From: Martelella alba
GTDB lineage: Bacteria > Pseudomonadota > Gammaproteobacteria > Enterobacterales > Enterobacteriaceae
Assembly (NCBI RefSeq): GCF_005217455.1
Contig: NZ_SZPQ01000010.1
Location: forward strand, 1 to 64,000
Direction: 5' to 3'
Length of the DNA: 64,000 nucleotides
Each line of letters begins with the position of its first letter. Within the stretch, counting starts at the first letter, position 1. The notes beneath the pieces were generated by a model, which worked only from the letters and a program-made list of their open reading frames with translations, did no database searches and had not been told where the DNA came from. The translations under genes and the position numbers were made by a program. Positions 29,241-39,636 of the stretch are shown here, one piece after another.

Positions 29241-29423
29241 ATTTACCCACGCATTTCGCCGGCCCCCTCGTCCTGTCGTTACGCGGCGACTCTCCAGGCT
29301 TTCGATCACCCGGGACGCCAAATTTCGTTTGGTCAGCGGGCGCCCTTTCCGCCGTGGTCAGGATGCGTGTCCGCCGAGCTCCCTTACCGTCGTCATATTC
29401 ATTTCATAAGGAAATAACAGGCT

Positions 29424-30860
29424 ATGCCCGTCGTGACACACGATGCGCCGCAATTGGCGCAATTACGACATCAGGTTCTTGCGCTGTTGCTGAACAATCG
29501 TCCGCTGGTGGACAGCATACTTTCCCTGCCCGGGCGCGACGCCGCCGAACCCGACGCGGTTTTGCTTGACCAAACCGCTAGGCTTGCGGGGATACAACGG
29601 CAGTTGCATGCGGCGGACCTGGCTGATCTGCTGGAGAGCCTGCCGCCAGAGGCGCGTTTGGCGCTATGGCGGCTCATAGATAACGATAAACGCGGTAAAA
29701 CCCTGGTGGAAGCCTCGGAAAATGTCTGGGACAGTTTGCTGGCCGAGATGGCCCCCGGCGAAATTCTTCGGGCGATGCGACCGCTGGATGTGGATGAACA
29801 GGCTTATCTGGCCCGCTATCTGCCGCGGGATATCGTCGGCCGGATGCTAACCGCCATGGAGCCGCCGCGCCGGGCGCAAGTGCGCGCAATGATGAACTTT
29901 GCGCCGGATTGCGTCGGTCGGTATATGGATTTCGAGCTGGCCACCCTGCGTCCCGATGTCAGTCTGGCGACGGCGCAGCGCTACCTGCGCTGGCGGAAAA
30001 CATTGCCGCCCAATAGCGACAAGCTGTTTGTCGTGGACAGGCGCGGTAAATTGGTAGGGGAATTGCCGCTGTCCGCCCTGCTGCTTAATCCGCTGGATAA
30101 ACAGGTCGCCGAGGTCATGGAAACCGATCCGCAACGTTTCCTGCCGGAAGATTCGGCGCGGGCCGCCGCCGGCGCATTCGAGCGTTATGATCTGATCAGC
30201 GCGGCGGTGGTGGACGTCAAGGGTAAACTGATGGGCCGGCTGTGCATTGAGCATGTCGTCGATGTGTTTTTCACTGAAAGCGACTCGACGCTACGTCGTT
30301 TGGGGGGGATCAGTCCGGCGGAAGATATCTTCGCGCCGGTGCGTAAAGCGGTGCGCGCCCGTTGGACCTGGTTGGCGGTCAACCTCTGTACCGCCTTCGC
30401 CGCCTCAAGGGTGATAGGGCTATTTGAAGGCACCATTTCCGCCCTGGTCTCCCTGGCGGCGCTGATGCCCATCGTCGCCGGCATTGGCGGCAATACCGGT
30501 AATCAGACCATCACCATGATTGTACGGGCGCAGGCATTGCGCCAACTTGAAACAGGCAACACCTTATTTTTGCTGCTGCGGGAGATGGGGGTGGCCATCA
30601 TCAACGGCCTTATTTGGGGCGGGATCATGGGCCTGGTGACCTGGCTGCTCTACCATAACGCCGGATTGGGAGCCGTCATGATGCTGGCCATGCTGCTCAA
30701 TCTGATGCTGGCGGCGTTGATGGGAGTGGCGATTCCACTCACCATGGCCCGGGCGGGGCGTGATCCGGCGGTAGGCTCGAGCGTGATCATTACCGCCATT
30801 ACCGATACCGGCGGCTTTTTTATTTTCCTGGGTCTGGCAACATTATTCCTGTTGCGCTAG
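29424..30860 (+). CDS. mgtE: Magnesium transporter MgtE
   Basis: 478 residues. Order of parts: an N-terminal superhelical MgtE_N domain (LHAADLADLLESLPPEARLALWRLI), two CBS domains (about residues 150-280; LFVVDRRGKLVGELPLSALL and YDLISAAVVDVKGKLMG), a connecting helix and five membrane helices with the pore motif PIVAGIGGNTGNQ. It is a Mg2+-gated channel-like importer of the inner membrane. E. coli K-12 lacks it. AAGGA nine bases upstream sets the start. No M-box riboswitch is seen in the 183-bp leader. Confidence 0.94.
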   Translation: MPVVTHDAPQLAQLRHQVLALLLNNRPLVDSILSLPGRDAAEPDAVLLDQTARLAGIQRQLHAADLADLLESLPPEARLALWRLIDNDKRGKTLVEASENVWDSLLAEMAPGEILRAMRPLDVDEQAYLARYLPRDIVGRMLTAMEPPRRAQVRAMMNFAPDCVGRYMDFELATLRPDVSLATAQRYLRWRKTLPPNSDKLFVVDRRGKLVGELPLSALLLNPLDKQVAEVMETDPQRFLPEDSARAAAGAFERYDLISAAVVDVKGKLMGRLCIEHVVDVFFTESDSTLRRLGGISPAEDIFAPVRKAVRARWTWLAVNLCTAFAASRVIGLFEGTISALVSLAALMPIVAGIGGNTGNQTITMIVRAQALRQLETGNTLFLLLREMGVAIINGLIWGGIMGLVTWLLYHNAGLGAVMMLAMLLNLMLAALMGVAIPLTMARAGRDPAVGSSVIITAITDTGGFFIFLGLATLFLLR

Positions 30861-30929
30861 CGCCGGCCGTTAGACTTTCCCTTTCAGCATAATCAGCTAT
30901 GATTTATTGAAAAACATCAGGAAATACCC

Positions 30930-33900
30930 ATGAACGCCGACAAAGACACTTCAACGGATGACAGCTGGCTGCTCGTCGCGGCGATGACGTTTCTGATGTT
31001 TATTCTGGCCGTGGCATGCCTTGCTTTCGCCGGCCGCAGCGAACCTTACGCGGCGCTCTGGTTTTGCGCCGCGGCGATGTTGACCTGCCTGTTCAATCTG
31101 TCGCCGAGTTATTGGCTCGCCCAGGTAATGGGCGGCTTCTTGGCCCTGATGGCCGCCCATTACCTCTCGGCGCGCGACCTGGTGGACAGCCTGCCGCTCA
31201 CCTGCGCCGTTCTGGCCGAAGCCGTCTTGATCGCCTGGCTGATGAAATGCCTGCTGAACACCGACGATCCGCTGGACGGTATTCCCGCCTGGCTGTATTT
31301 CTGCCTGCTCGGCGTATTGCTGTTTCCGTTGCTCGGTGCCCTGACCGCCGCGTACTGGCTGCCAATGGCGCCAAATTCCTCACCCGTTTTCATCCTGCAC
31401 TGGTATTCAGCCCAGGGCGTGGCCGTTATGGCGCTGATGCCGGCGGGCATAGTCTGGAAACGCCCGGTCCGGGACCAAAAGGCCGGCCGCAAAACCCGGA
31501 TGGAAATGACGTTGCTGATCATCGCCACCTTGCTGATAGGCTACCTGGCGATGCGTTATTCCGCTTTTCCATTCGCTTTTATTCTCTTGCCGCTATTGGC
31601 GGCCGCCCTGCGTCTGCCCCGGTTGGAGTCGTTCGGCGTCTATATGATAGTTACGCCGTTGCTGTTTTTTTTGTTCGCCTCCGGCGTGGTCCAACTCCAT
31701 TTGGCGCAGATGACTTCGCCGCTTTTGCTCCCCCTTACGCGGCTGATGATCGTGCTGATTCCCGCCCACGCCATGACGGTCATGATGTACGCCATCCGCG
31801 TGGAACGAAACAACATCCGGCAAAGCGAAACCCGTTTTCGCAACGCCATGGAATATTCCGCCATCGGCATGGCCCTGGTCTCTCTGGAAGGCGCCTGGCT
31901 GCAAGTCAACCAGTCCCTATGCCGTTTTCTGCAATACAGCCCCGACCAACTGGCGCGGCTCAGTTTCCAGGAAATTACCCATCCGGATGATTTGACCACC
32001 GATCTCAGGCAATTGAACGATCTGGTCAAGGGCGTTATCGACAGCTATACCCTGGAGAAACGCTATATCCGCGGCGATGGCGATACCGTCTGGGCGCTGC
32101 TGGCGGTTTCACTGGTCAGGGATCAGGGCGGTAAGCCGCTGTATTTCATTTCCCAGATAGAGGACATCGACGAGTTTAAACAAAGCGAATTACTCAACCG
32201 GCGGCTAATGGAACGGATCACGCTGGCCAACGAAGCCCTTCACGAAGAAAAAGAACGTTTGCATATCACCCTGGCTTCCATCGGCGACGCCGTTATCTCG
32301 GTGGATAATGAAATGTGCGTGACGTTCATGAATCCCGTGGCGGAGAAGATGACCGGCTGGCGACGAGAAGACGCCCAAGGATACCCTATCGACGCCATAA
32401 CCCGACTGACGCTGGGTTACGACGGTCCCATCCTGCCCACGTTACTGCAAACGACCATCCCGGCCCTGTATAAAAACGCCGCATTACAGCCTTCGCTGGT
32501 ATTACATAGCCAGAGCGGACAATTTTTCGATATTCAACACTGTTGCACGCCGTTGAACAATCGCCTGGGCGCTATCATCGGCGCGGTGGTGGTTATCAAG
32601 GATGTCAGCGAATCCCGGCATTTATTGCAACAACTTAGTTATAACGCTCTGCACGACGACCTGACCGGCCTGCCCAATCGCGCCAATTTCGCCCAGCAGC
32701 TCAATCAGGCGCTACAAACGGCCCTTAGCCAGAAACGTTGCCATGCCCTGGTTTTTCTGGATCTCGACCGCTTCAAGGAGATTAACGACCGCGCCGGTCA
32801 CGCCGCCGGCGATGCGCTATTGCTGGAACTGGGATTGCTGATGCAAAACAATATCCGTCGCCAAGACTGTCTGGCACGGCTCGGCGGCGATGAATTCGGC
32901 CTACTGTTGCCCGACTGCCCGCTGGAGGATGCCCGAAAACAGGTTCAACGGGTTATCGACGCCATTGACCATTATGCATTCCAATGGGAAGAAAAGCGTT
33001 ATTCCATCGGCGGCAGCGCCGGCATTACCCTGATAAGCCAAGACAACGCCCATGACAAAGAGGTCATGGCCCAGGCCGATATTGCCTGTTATACCGCTAA
33101 AAACAGCGGTCGGGGCCAGGTGGTCGTGTATGATCCGCAACTCAGGCATCCGGAGCGGTTTTCTTCATCGGGCAGTCGCGCCGTCCACCACGGCCGTATC
33201 CTGAAAATGCTGGAAAATGACCAATTGGCGATTATGGCCTATCCTGTCTCGCCGCCGCTCACGCCGCTGGTCGCCGAGTTTTACCAAATTTCCCTCGCCG
33301 CCAGCCATGGCGATATCCGCCAGCTCGGGGAGGAAACACTTTTCCCCGCCGAGCGGCAATACGAACTGCCGCTCTCACTGGATTACTGGCTTATCAATCA
33401 GGTGTTGGGCAATTATGGCGCCGCACTGGCGCAAAGGGGCATAACCCTGGCCGTTCCGCTGTCGCTGACGGCACTCGACGATACGACACTGATCTCTGAG
33501 TTGCTGACGTTACTGGCATTGCCCGGCCATTTGTCCGCGCATTCGGTTATCATTACCCTTAATGGCACGACCTTCATGGATCATTATCCCGCCGTCGCCG
33601 CCCCGCTTGCCAGGCTTCGTCAGGAAGGTTGCCGAATACTGCTCGATCAGTTCAGCGACAATTTCAGCGCCTTCAACACACTGCCGGTGGGGATCGCCGA
33701 TTATATCCGCTTGCCCAATCGCTTTGTCCATAAACTGCAGGGCAGCCAAATGGATGAAATGATGGTGTCGGTGATCAACGGCCATATTCATCGCCTCAAT
33801 GCCCGATCCATCGCCGGGCCGGTCAATCAGCCGGCGCTGTTGGACACACTCCGTCATCTCAGGATTGATTTGACGGACGGCGATCCCCTAAGCCGAGCCA

Positions 33901-33947
33901 CGCCGCTTGCCGCGATACTCAACGATGGCGACTCCGCTTGCGGTTAA
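30930..33947 (+). CDS. dgcE: Diguanylate cyclase DgcE, one PAS domain shorter
   Basis: 1,005 residues of an inner-membrane signalling protein. N-terminal MASE1-type membrane sensor (about 1-290), PAS domain starting SETRFRNAMEYSAIGM, a second PAS from SIGDAVISVDNEMCVTF, GGDEF domain with intact active site GGDEF at 652-656 and inhibitory RxxD at 643-646, and a degenerate EAL-like tail without an EAL motif. The layout and wording match E. coli DgcE (YegE, about 1,105 residues), which makes c-di-GMP and drives curli regulation, except that one of its three PAS domains is missing at NEA (434-436). Downstream is yegD, as near E. coli yegE; alkA is absent. Confidence 0.9.
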   Translation: MNADKDTSTDDSWLLVAAMTFLMFILAVACLAFAGRSEPYAALWFCAAAMLTCLFNLSPSYWLAQVMGGFLALMAAHYLSARDLVDSLPLTCAVLAEAVLIAWLMKCLLNTDDPLDGIPAWLYFCLLGVLLFPLLGALTAAYWLPMAPNSSPVFILHWYSAQGVAVMALMPAGIVWKRPVRDQKAGRKTRMEMTLLIIATLLIGYLAMRYSAFPFAFILLPLLAAALRLPRLESFGVYMIVTPLLFFLFASGVVQLHLAQMTSPLLLPLTRLMIVLIPAHAMTVMMYAIRVERNNIRQSETRFRNAMEYSAIGMALVSLEGAWLQVNQSLCRFLQYSPDQLARLSFQEITHPDDLTTDLRQLNDLVKGVIDSYTLEKRYIRGDGDTVWALLAVSLVRDQGGKPLYFISQIEDIDEFKQSELLNRRLMERITLANEALHEEKERLHITLASIGDAVISVDNEMCVTFMNPVAEKMTGWRREDAQGYPIDAITRLTLGYDGPILPTLLQTTIPALYKNAALQPSLVLHSQSGQFFDIQHCCTPLNNRLGAIIGAVVVIKDVSESRHLLQQLSYNALHDDLTGLPNRANFAQQLNQALQTALSQKRCHALVFLDLDRFKEINDRAGHAAGDALLLELGLLMQNNIRRQDCLARLGGDEFGLLLPDCPLEDARKQVQRVIDAIDHYAFQWEEKRYSIGGSAGITLISQDNAHDKEVMAQADIACYTAKNSGRGQVVVYDPQLRHPERFSSSGSRAVHHGRILKMLENDQLAIMAYPVSPPLTPLVAEFYQISLAASHGDIRQLGEETLFPAERQYELPLSLDYWLINQVLGNYGAALAQRGITLAVPLSLTALDDTTLISELLTLLALPGHLSAHSVIITLNGTTFMDHYPAVAAPLARLRQEGCRILLDQFSDNFSAFNTLPVGIADYIRLPNRFVHKLQGSQMDEMMVSVINGHIHRLNARSIAGPVNQPALLDTLRHLRIDLTDGDPLSRATPLAAILNDGDSACG

Positions 33948-34055
33948 CGGCCGCGGGGACATCGACGGCAAAGCGTCGCTGATACGGCGTCAACCATTGC
34001 CTGCCCTTGGACATTACGGTAAAGTTTCGGGCCTCATTGGCATGGGGAGAGAATA

Positions 34056-35411
34056 ATGTTTATCGGTTTCGACTATGGCACCGCCAACTGTTCGGTGGCG
34101 ATCATGGAAGGCGAACGGCCGCGACTGCTGCCGCTGGAAGGGACTTCCCCCTATATGGCTTCAATGCTGTGCGCGCCGACACGGGAGGCCATCAGCGAAT
34201 ATTTGCATCGTTTCTGGCAGATACCGCCCGGCAGTAACGAGAATCAGCAACTGTTGCGCCGGGCCATCCGCGCCAACCACGACGATGACATCATTGTTAC
34301 CGAACAAAGCCTGCAATTCGGTCAATCGGCCCTGGCTAACTATATTGCCGATCCGGAGGATGTCTACTTCGTTAAATCGCCTAAATCATTTCTGGGCGCC
34401 AACGGGCTTAAGCCGCAGCAAATCGCCCTGTTCGAGGATCTGGTTTGCGCCATGATGAGCCATATCAAGCGGCGGGCGGAAGCCGAGCTTAACACGCCAA
34501 TCACGCACGCCATGGTCGGTCGGCCGATCAACTTCCAGGGCACCGGCGGCGAAGAATCCAACCGACAGGCGCAGGGCATCTTGCAACGCGCCGCGACGCG
34601 CGCCGGTTTCGCCGATGTTGCCTTTCAGTTCGAACCGGTGGCGGCGGGTCTGGATTTCGAGGCCACCCTTAGCGAGGAAAAAATTGTGCTGGTGGTGGAT
34701 ATCGGCGGCGGCACCACCGATTGCTCATTGTTGCTGATGGGACCGCGTTGGCTCGAACAACGGGATCGCAGCCACAGCCTATTAGGCCACAGCGGCGTGC
34801 GGGTCGGCGGCAACGATCTGGATATTATGCTGGCGTTCAAGCATCTGACGCCAAGTCTGGGCATGGGCGGTATCTCCGCCAAGGGGTTGGCGCTGCCCGC
34901 GCTACCTTTCTGGCAGGCGGTGGCCATTAACGATATCCCGGCGCAAAGCGATTTTTATGCCGCCGCCAACGCGCGGTTTCTCCAGCAACTGGTTAATGAC
35001 GCCGCCTCGCCCGACCAGGTGAGATGCCTGCTGCAAGTGTACCAGCAACGGTTGAGCCACCGTCTGGTCCGCTGCGCCGAAGAATGCAAAATCACCTTGT
35101 CGGAGGCGGCGAACGCGGTGGCTTCCCTGAATTTCATTCATCAAGGCATGGCGGTCGCCATCAGCCAAACGGAACTGGAGGAGGCCATTGCGCAGCCGCT
35201 GACACGCATCCGCCAGCAGGTGGACGACGTACTGGCGCAAAGCGGCGCGGTACGCCCCGATGTGGTGTATCTGACAGGCGGCAGCGCCCGTTCCCCCCTT
35301 CTGCGCGCGGCCATCAGACAGAGCCTGCCCGGCATTCCACTTACCGGCGGCGACGATTTCGGCTCGGTCACCGCCGGACTGGCCCGCTGGGCCCGCCGGC
35401 AATTTTCCTGA
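34056..35411 (+). CDS. yegD: Hsp70-family protein YegD
   Basis: 451 residues; E. coli YegD has 450. It has the actin-like ATPase fold of Hsp70 without the substrate-binding domain. Phosphate 1 motif IGFDYGTANCSVA, connecting LVVDIGGGTTDCSLLLM as phosphate 2, and adenosine motif VYLTGGSARSPLL are intact. Its client and role are unknown. GGGGAGAG precedes ATG 34056. In E. coli yegD precedes mdtABCD by a few genes; here about 20 kb of accessory DNA follows. Confidence 0.94.
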   Translation: MFIGFDYGTANCSVAIMEGERPRLLPLEGTSPYMASMLCAPTREAISEYLHRFWQIPPGSNENQQLLRRAIRANHDDDIIVTEQSLQFGQSALANYIADPEDVYFVKSPKSFLGANGLKPQQIALFEDLVCAMMSHIKRRAEAELNTPITHAMVGRPINFQGTGGEESNRQAQGILQRAATRAGFADVAFQFEPVAAGLDFEATLSEEKIVLVVDIGGGTTDCSLLLMGPRWLEQRDRSHSLLGHSGVRVGGNDLDIMLAFKHLTPSLGMGGISAKGLALPALPFWQAVAINDIPAQSDFYAAANARFLQQLVNDAASPDQVRCLLQVYQQRLSHRLVRCAEECKITLSEAANAVASLNFIHQGMAVAISQTELEEAIAQPLTRIRQQVDDVLAQSGAVRPDVVYLTGGSARSPLLRAAIRQSLPGIPLTGGDDFGSVTAGLARWARRQFS

Positions 35412-35446
35412 CCACACTGAATGCGTCAGACAGGGCTGTCGGCGCG

Positions 35447-36082
35447 TCAGACGGTGACTGACGGCGCCTCCATAAGCAGACCCTGTTTCAGTATATGATC
35501 AATCAACCGTTCCAGTCCCTGGCCGGTTTTCAGATTAGTGAATGCCCATGGCCTTTGCGGCCGCATCCTCTCCGTGTCCGCGGCCATGACCTCAAGGGAT
35601 GCGCCGACATAAGGCGCCAGATCGATTTTGTTTATGACCAAGAAATCCGATTTGGTGATGCCCGGCCCCCCCTTGCGGGGAATTTTCTCCCCTTCGGCCA
35701 CGTCGATGACATAGACCGTCAAATCGGCCAGCTCCGGGCTAAAGGTGGCGCTAAGATTATCACCGCCGCTTTCCACAAAAATGATGTCCAGATTACCGAA
35801 TTTTTGCGCCAGGGCGTCCACCGCGGCCAGATTCATGGAGGCATCCTCGCGAATGGCGGTATGGGGACACCCCCCCGTTTCCACGCCGACGATACGATCC
35901 GCCTCTAACGCGCCGGCCTCCGTTAGAATCCGCTGATCCTCACGGGTGTAAATATCATTGGTGACCACCGCCAGTTGAAACCGGTCGCGCAGGGATTTAC
36001 ACAGCGCTTCCAGCAACGCGGTTTTACCGGAACCCACCGGACCGCCGACACCGACACGTAACGGTTGTTTGTACTGTTGCAT
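35447..36082 (-). CDS. ureG: Urease accessory GTPase UreG
   Basis: 211 residues. UreG hydrolyses GTP to deliver nickel to apo-urease together with UreD, UreF and UreE. The P-loop [15 protein letters not shown], the metal-binding Cys-Pro-His in [32 protein letters not shown] and the base motif [12 protein letters not shown] are intact. It is the last gene of ureDABCEFG and ends 35 bp from the convergent yegD stop. Confidence 0.97.
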   Translation of the reverse strand: MQQYKQPLRVGVGGPVGSGKTALLEALCKSLRDRFQLAVVTNDIYTREDQRILTEAGALEADRIVGVETGGCPHTAIREDASMNLAAVDALAQKFGNLDIIFVESGGDNLSATFSPELADLTVYVIDVAEGEKIPRKGGPGITKSDFLVINKIDLAPYVGASLEVMAADTERMRPQRPWAFTNLKTGQGLERLIDHILKQGLLMEAPSVTV

Positions 36083-36153
36083 AATATCTTTCCTGTGGTA
36101 CCTCGAATTGATCGCCCCACGCCGCCAATTGCCGGGGACGGGCCCGAACGACG

Positions 36154-36831
36154 CTATGACCGGAACAACCGCGAATATTGATGCTCATGCAAAGACGAGG
36201 CGATACTTTGCAACGGGAAACCGCCGCCCAACTCGTCATCACCCAACCTGGCGGCCACGTCAAACGCGCTTGGCAGCAGCGCCGCCAGTTCGCGCAAAAT
36301 ATCCTGAGCCCGCTGCTGACCAAAAGGCACCAGTTTCAGCCCTGCCATCACACTGCTTTCCAGCCAGGAATAGCCATACCCCAACGCCAGTGACTGCGCG
36401 GGTATGCCCCAACGGTAACCCAGCCAGGCCATGGACGCCAATTGGCATCGCGCCAGCGACGGCTGCCAATCCGGCGGCGGCGCCACATCCGGCCATGGAG
36501 CCATCAATCGCAACAACGCCTGGCCCCGCTGCTTTTCCTCCAGACGCGATTCCCGCGTTTCACGGTTCGCCAGCAGAAAATCACTCCACCGCCGGAATGC
36601 GGCGTCATTGTCGTCGCCGCAAGCGCAATACAGGCGCAGCAGAACCGGCCAGTCCAGCCGGGTCAGTTGATCGTCGATAATCTGTCGCTGCCAATGAACG
36701 AAATCGCCCTCATGACCGACCCAACCCGCGTCCACCGCATATTCCAGTCCTTGTGAATAGCTATAGCCGCCCACCGGCAGACTGGGACTAACCAGTTGCA
36801 TCAGGCGCAGCAGCGCCAAATCCGCGGGCAT
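36154..36831 (-). CDS. ureF: Urease accessory protein UreF
   Basis: 225 residues from ATG 36831, which lies one base before the ureE stop codon region (overlap of the two genes is zero to one base). UreF is an all-helical activator that couples UreG to the UreD-apourease complex. [20 protein letters not shown] is the family signature near the N-terminus. The frame extends 42 codons upstream inside ureE, in a stretch with shadow-like Arg/Ser bias, so the later ATG is used. The C-terminal [13 protein letters not shown] is the usual end of UreF proteins. Confidence 0.95.
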   Translation of the reverse strand: MPADLALLRLMQLVSPSLPVGGYSYSQGLEYAVDAGWVGHEGDFVHWQRQIIDDQLTRLDWPVLLRLYCACGDDNDAAFRRWSDFLLANRETRESRLEEKQRGQALLRLMAPWPDVAPPPDWQPSLARCQLASMAWLGYRWGIPAQSLALGYGYSWLESSVMAGLKLVPFGQQRAQDILRELAALLPSAFDVAARLGDDELGGGFPLQSIASSLHEHQYSRLFRS

Positions 36832-36832
36832 A

Positions 36833-37285
36833 TCAGTGGTGATGGCCGTGGCTGTGCGGCGCGCTCTGATAGGCGCCGGACTCAGGCTCGAACGGCGCCT
36901 GCTCCACCGCCACCGTTGCCCCCAGCCCCCGCACCATCTCGTCAAGGACATGATCATGTTGGTAGCGCACCCACCCCTGGTCTATCTGCAACGGCACATG
37001 CCGGTTGCCCAGGTGGTAACAGATGCGCGCCAGTAGCAACGGCGCCGAGGCATAAACCGTGGAGACGGTTTCAACCGCGGCCACAACCAGCACCACTTCC
37101 CCGCCGTCATCGGTGGACAAGAGTTCGCCGCCGCGCAGGATATGTCCGCGCGGCAACATCAGACCCGCCTCGCGCCCATCGTCAAGTATGACCTTGGCCC
37201 GACTTTTAAGACGGGTATCCAGGTCGATGGTCAGGGTCGCCGTGTTGTCATGGGCATGATCCAGGCGTTTGGTTAACACTATCAT
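36833..37285 (-). CDS. ureE: Urease nickel metallochaperone UreE
   Basis: 150 residues. An N-terminal peptide-binding domain (TLTIDLDTRLKSRAKVILDDGRE) is followed by the Hsp40-like metal domain with the interface nickel ligand in YHLGNRHVPLQI. The tail ends HSHGHHH, a short His-rich nickel-binding end typical of enterobacterial UreE. It passes nickel to UreG for urease maturation. Confidence 0.96.
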   Translation of the reverse strand: MIVLTKRLDHAHDNTATLTIDLDTRLKSRAKVILDDGREAGLMLPRGHILRGGELLSTDDGGEVVLVVAAVETVSTVYASAPLLLARICYHLGNRHVPLQIDQGWVRYQHDHVLDEMVRGLGATVAVEQAPFEPESGAYQSAPHSHGHHH

Positions 37286-37302
37286 TCTGGTTCCCCGACC
37301 TG

Positions 37303-39006
37303 TTAAAAAAGGAAATAACGCTGCGCCATTGGCAAGACGGCGGCAGGCTCGCAGACCAGCAATTGTCCATCGGCGCGGACCTGGTAGGTTTGCGCATCCA
37401 CATCGATAACCGGCTGCCAGTGATTATGAATCATATCGGCTTTTTTGACGCGGCGGCAATGGCGCGCCTCGCCAATCAAACTCTCCAGGCCCAGGCGCTG
37501 AGCCAATCCCCCGGCACAGGCCGCCCCGGAAAGAAACGTCATACGGGTGGCATGGCGGGCATGCCCCAGCACGCCGAACATCGGGCGATAATGTACCGGT
37601 TGCGGCGTGGGGATAGACGCATTGGCATCACCCATGGGGGCCATGGCGATCATGCCGCCCTTGATAACCAGCGCCGGCTTGACGCCGAAAAACGCCGGCG
37701 ACCAGAGCACCAGGTCCGCCAGCTTACCCGGCTCCACCGAACCGACCTCATGGGCAATGCCATGGGTGATGGCTGGATTGATGGTGTACTTGGCGATATA
37801 GCGCTTGACGCGAAAGTTATCGTTGCGATCGGTATCCGGCGCCAGGGGGCCGCGCTGCGTTTTCATTTTGTGGGCCGTCTGCCAGGTGCGCAGGATAACC
37901 TCCCCCACCCGGCCCATGGCCTGGGAATCGGAGGACAGCATCGAGAAAGCGCCCAAATCATGCAGGATATCCTCGGCGGCGATGGTCTCGCGCCGAATGC
38001 GCGATTCGGCGAACGCCACGTCCTCGGCGATCCCGGCATCCAGGTGATGGCAGACCATCAGCATATCCAGATGCTCATCGATGGTATTGACCGTATAAGG
38101 CATGGTGGGATTGGTGGATGACGGCAGGATATTGCCGTATCCGCAGACCTTGATGATATCGGGGGCATGGCCGCCGCCGGCGCCTTCGGTATGATAGGTA
38201 TGAATGGTCCGATCATCAATAGCGGCCAGCGTATCCTCCACAAAACCCGCTTCATTGAGGGTATCGGTGTGAATGGCCACCTGGACATCATATTGATCGG
38301 CCACGCCGAGACACGTTCGAATGGCCGCCGGCGTGGATCCCCAGTCCTCATGCAGTTTCAGCCCGATGGCGCCGGCTTCCACCTGTTCAGCCAACGCGTC
38401 CGGTCGGGATGCGTTGCCCTTACCGGTAAAACCGATATTCACGGGCAAGCTGTCGGCCGCTTGCAGCATCCGCGCCAGATACCAGGGACCCGGCGTACAG
38501 GTAGTGGCATTGGTCCCGGCGGCCGGACCGGTGCCCCCGCCTATCATGGTGGTCACCCCCGAGCAAATGGCCTCTTCCACCTGTTGTGGGCAAATAAAGT
38601 GAATATGGCTATCGATGCCGCCGGCGGTCGCAATCTTGCCTTCCGCCGCCACGATTTCGGTGCCGGGACCGATGGGGATGGTTACGCCAGGCTGGACGTC
38701 GGGATTGCCGGCTTTACCCACCGCCATGATCCGCCCATCCTTTACGCCGATATCCGCTTTCACTATCCCCCAATGATCAATTAGCACCGCATTGGTCAAC
38801 ACCAGATCGGCGCAATCCGCCGACACCATTTGCCCTTGCCCCATACCGTCGCGGATCACTTTGCCGCCGCCGAATTTCACCTCTTCGCCATAAATCGTGA
38901 AATCCCGCTCAATCTCGATCCACAGTTCGGTATCGGCCAGCCTGACCCGATCCCCTTGCGTGGGGCCGAACATTTCCGCATACGCCTGCCGCGATATTTT
39001 GCTCAT
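37303..39006 (-). CDS. ureC: Urease alpha (catalytic) subunit
   Basis: 567 residues, standard for UreC. The enzyme splits urea into ammonia and carbamate. Two nickel ions are bridged by a carbamylated lysine, seen here in [11 protein letters not shown]; nickel histidines are in [13 protein letters not shown] and in the [11 protein letters not shown] region; the mobile flap carries the catalytic His in MLMVCHHLD. All active-site residues I can check are present. Its ATG overlaps the ureB stop by four bases. Confidence 0.98.
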   Translation of the reverse strand: MSKISRQAYAEMFGPTQGDRVRLADTELWIEIERDFTIYGEEVKFGGGKVIRDGMGQGQMVSADCADLVLTNAVLIDHWGIVKADIGVKDGRIMAVGKAGNPDVQPGVTIPIGPGTEIVAAEGKIATAGGIDSHIHFICPQQVEEAICSGVTTMIGGGTGPAAGTNATTCTPGPWYLARMLQAADSLPVNIGFTGKGNASRPDALAEQVEAGAIGLKLHEDWGSTPAAIRTCLGVADQYDVQVAIHTDTLNEAGFVEDTLAAIDDRTIHTYHTEGAGGGHAPDIIKVCGYGNILPSSTNPTMPYTVNTIDEHLDMLMVCHHLDAGIAEDVAFAESRIRRETIAAEDILHDLGAFSMLSSDSQAMGRVGEVILRTWQTAHKMKTQRGPLAPDTDRNDNFRVKRYIAKYTINPAITHGIAHEVGSVEPGKLADLVLWSPAFFGVKPALVIKGGMIAMAPMGDANASIPTPQPVHYRPMFGVLGHARHATRMTFLSGAACAGGLAQRLGLESLIGEARHCRRVKKADMIHNHWQPVIDVDAQTYQVRADGQLLVCEPAAVLPMAQRYFLF

Positions 39007-39320
39007 GAGGATGGCTCCAGTTTACCCATCACCTCGCCCCGGAAACCGTACACCTCCCGCCCGCCGGCATAGGCGACCAGGGTGACGTCCCGGCGTTGCC
39101 CCGGCTCAAAACGCACCGCGGTGCCCGCGGGAATATCCAGCCGGAACCCCCTGGTCGCGGCGCGATCGAAGTTCAGCGCCGGATTGACTTCATAAAAATG
39201 ATAGTGCGAACCCACCTGTACCGGCCGATCGCCCTGATTGGCGACCGTCACCGAGATTCGTTCGCGGCCGGCATTGAGCTCGATTTCGCCGGCGACAATA
39301 CGCATTTCTCCTGGGATCAT
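39003..39320 (-). CDS. ureB: Urease beta subunit
   Basis: 105 residues, as in Klebsiella UreB (about 106). [19 protein letters not shown], then [18 protein letters not shown] are family signatures. It is a structural subunit of the (UreABC)3 urease. Separate ureA and ureB genes, rather than the fused form, fit an enterobacterial urease. ATGA overlap with ureC indicates tight coupling. Confidence 0.97.
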   Translation of the reverse strand: MIPGEMRIVAGEIELNAGRERISVTVANQGDRPVQVGSHYHFYEVNPALNFDRAATRGFRLDIPAGTAVRFEPGQRRDVTLVAYAGGREVYGFRGEVMGKLEPSS

Positions 39321-39333
39321 GGCGGTTATCCTG

Positions 39334-39636
39334 TCAGATTATCGGGTCATGTACGGTCACCAATTTGGTGCCGTCGGGAAACGTGGCTTCAACCTGCACG
39401 TCGGCAATCATTTCCGGTACCCCTTCCATCACATCGTCGCGGGTCAGCACCTCGCGGCCGGCGCTCATGAGCTCGGCCACCGTTTTGCCGTCGCGGGCGC
39501 CTTCAAGAATGGCCGCGCTGATAAGCGCCACCGCCTCGGGGTAGTTCAGTTTCAGGCCGCGCGCGCGACGGCGTTCCGCCAGCAGCGCCGCGGTAAACAG
39601 CAGCAATTTGTCTTTTTCTCTCGGGGACAATTCCAT
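39334..39636 (-). CDS. ureA: Urease gamma subunit
   Basis: 100 residues from ATG 39636, the usual UreA length. [39 protein letters not shown] is diagnostic, followed by [29 protein letters not shown]. An upstream in-frame start at 39684 would add 16 residues not found in the family. 13 bp separate it from ureB. Confidence 0.97.
   Translation of the reverse strand: MELSPREKDKLLLFTAALLAERRRARGLKLNYPEAVALISAAILEGARDGKTVAELMSAGREVLTRDDVMEGVPEMIADVQVEATFPDGTKLVTVHDPII

Noticed and set aside
29241-29423. M-box magnesium riboswitch before mgtE
   Set aside because: The conserved TGAGGCTCC-type core is not present in the 183-bp leader.
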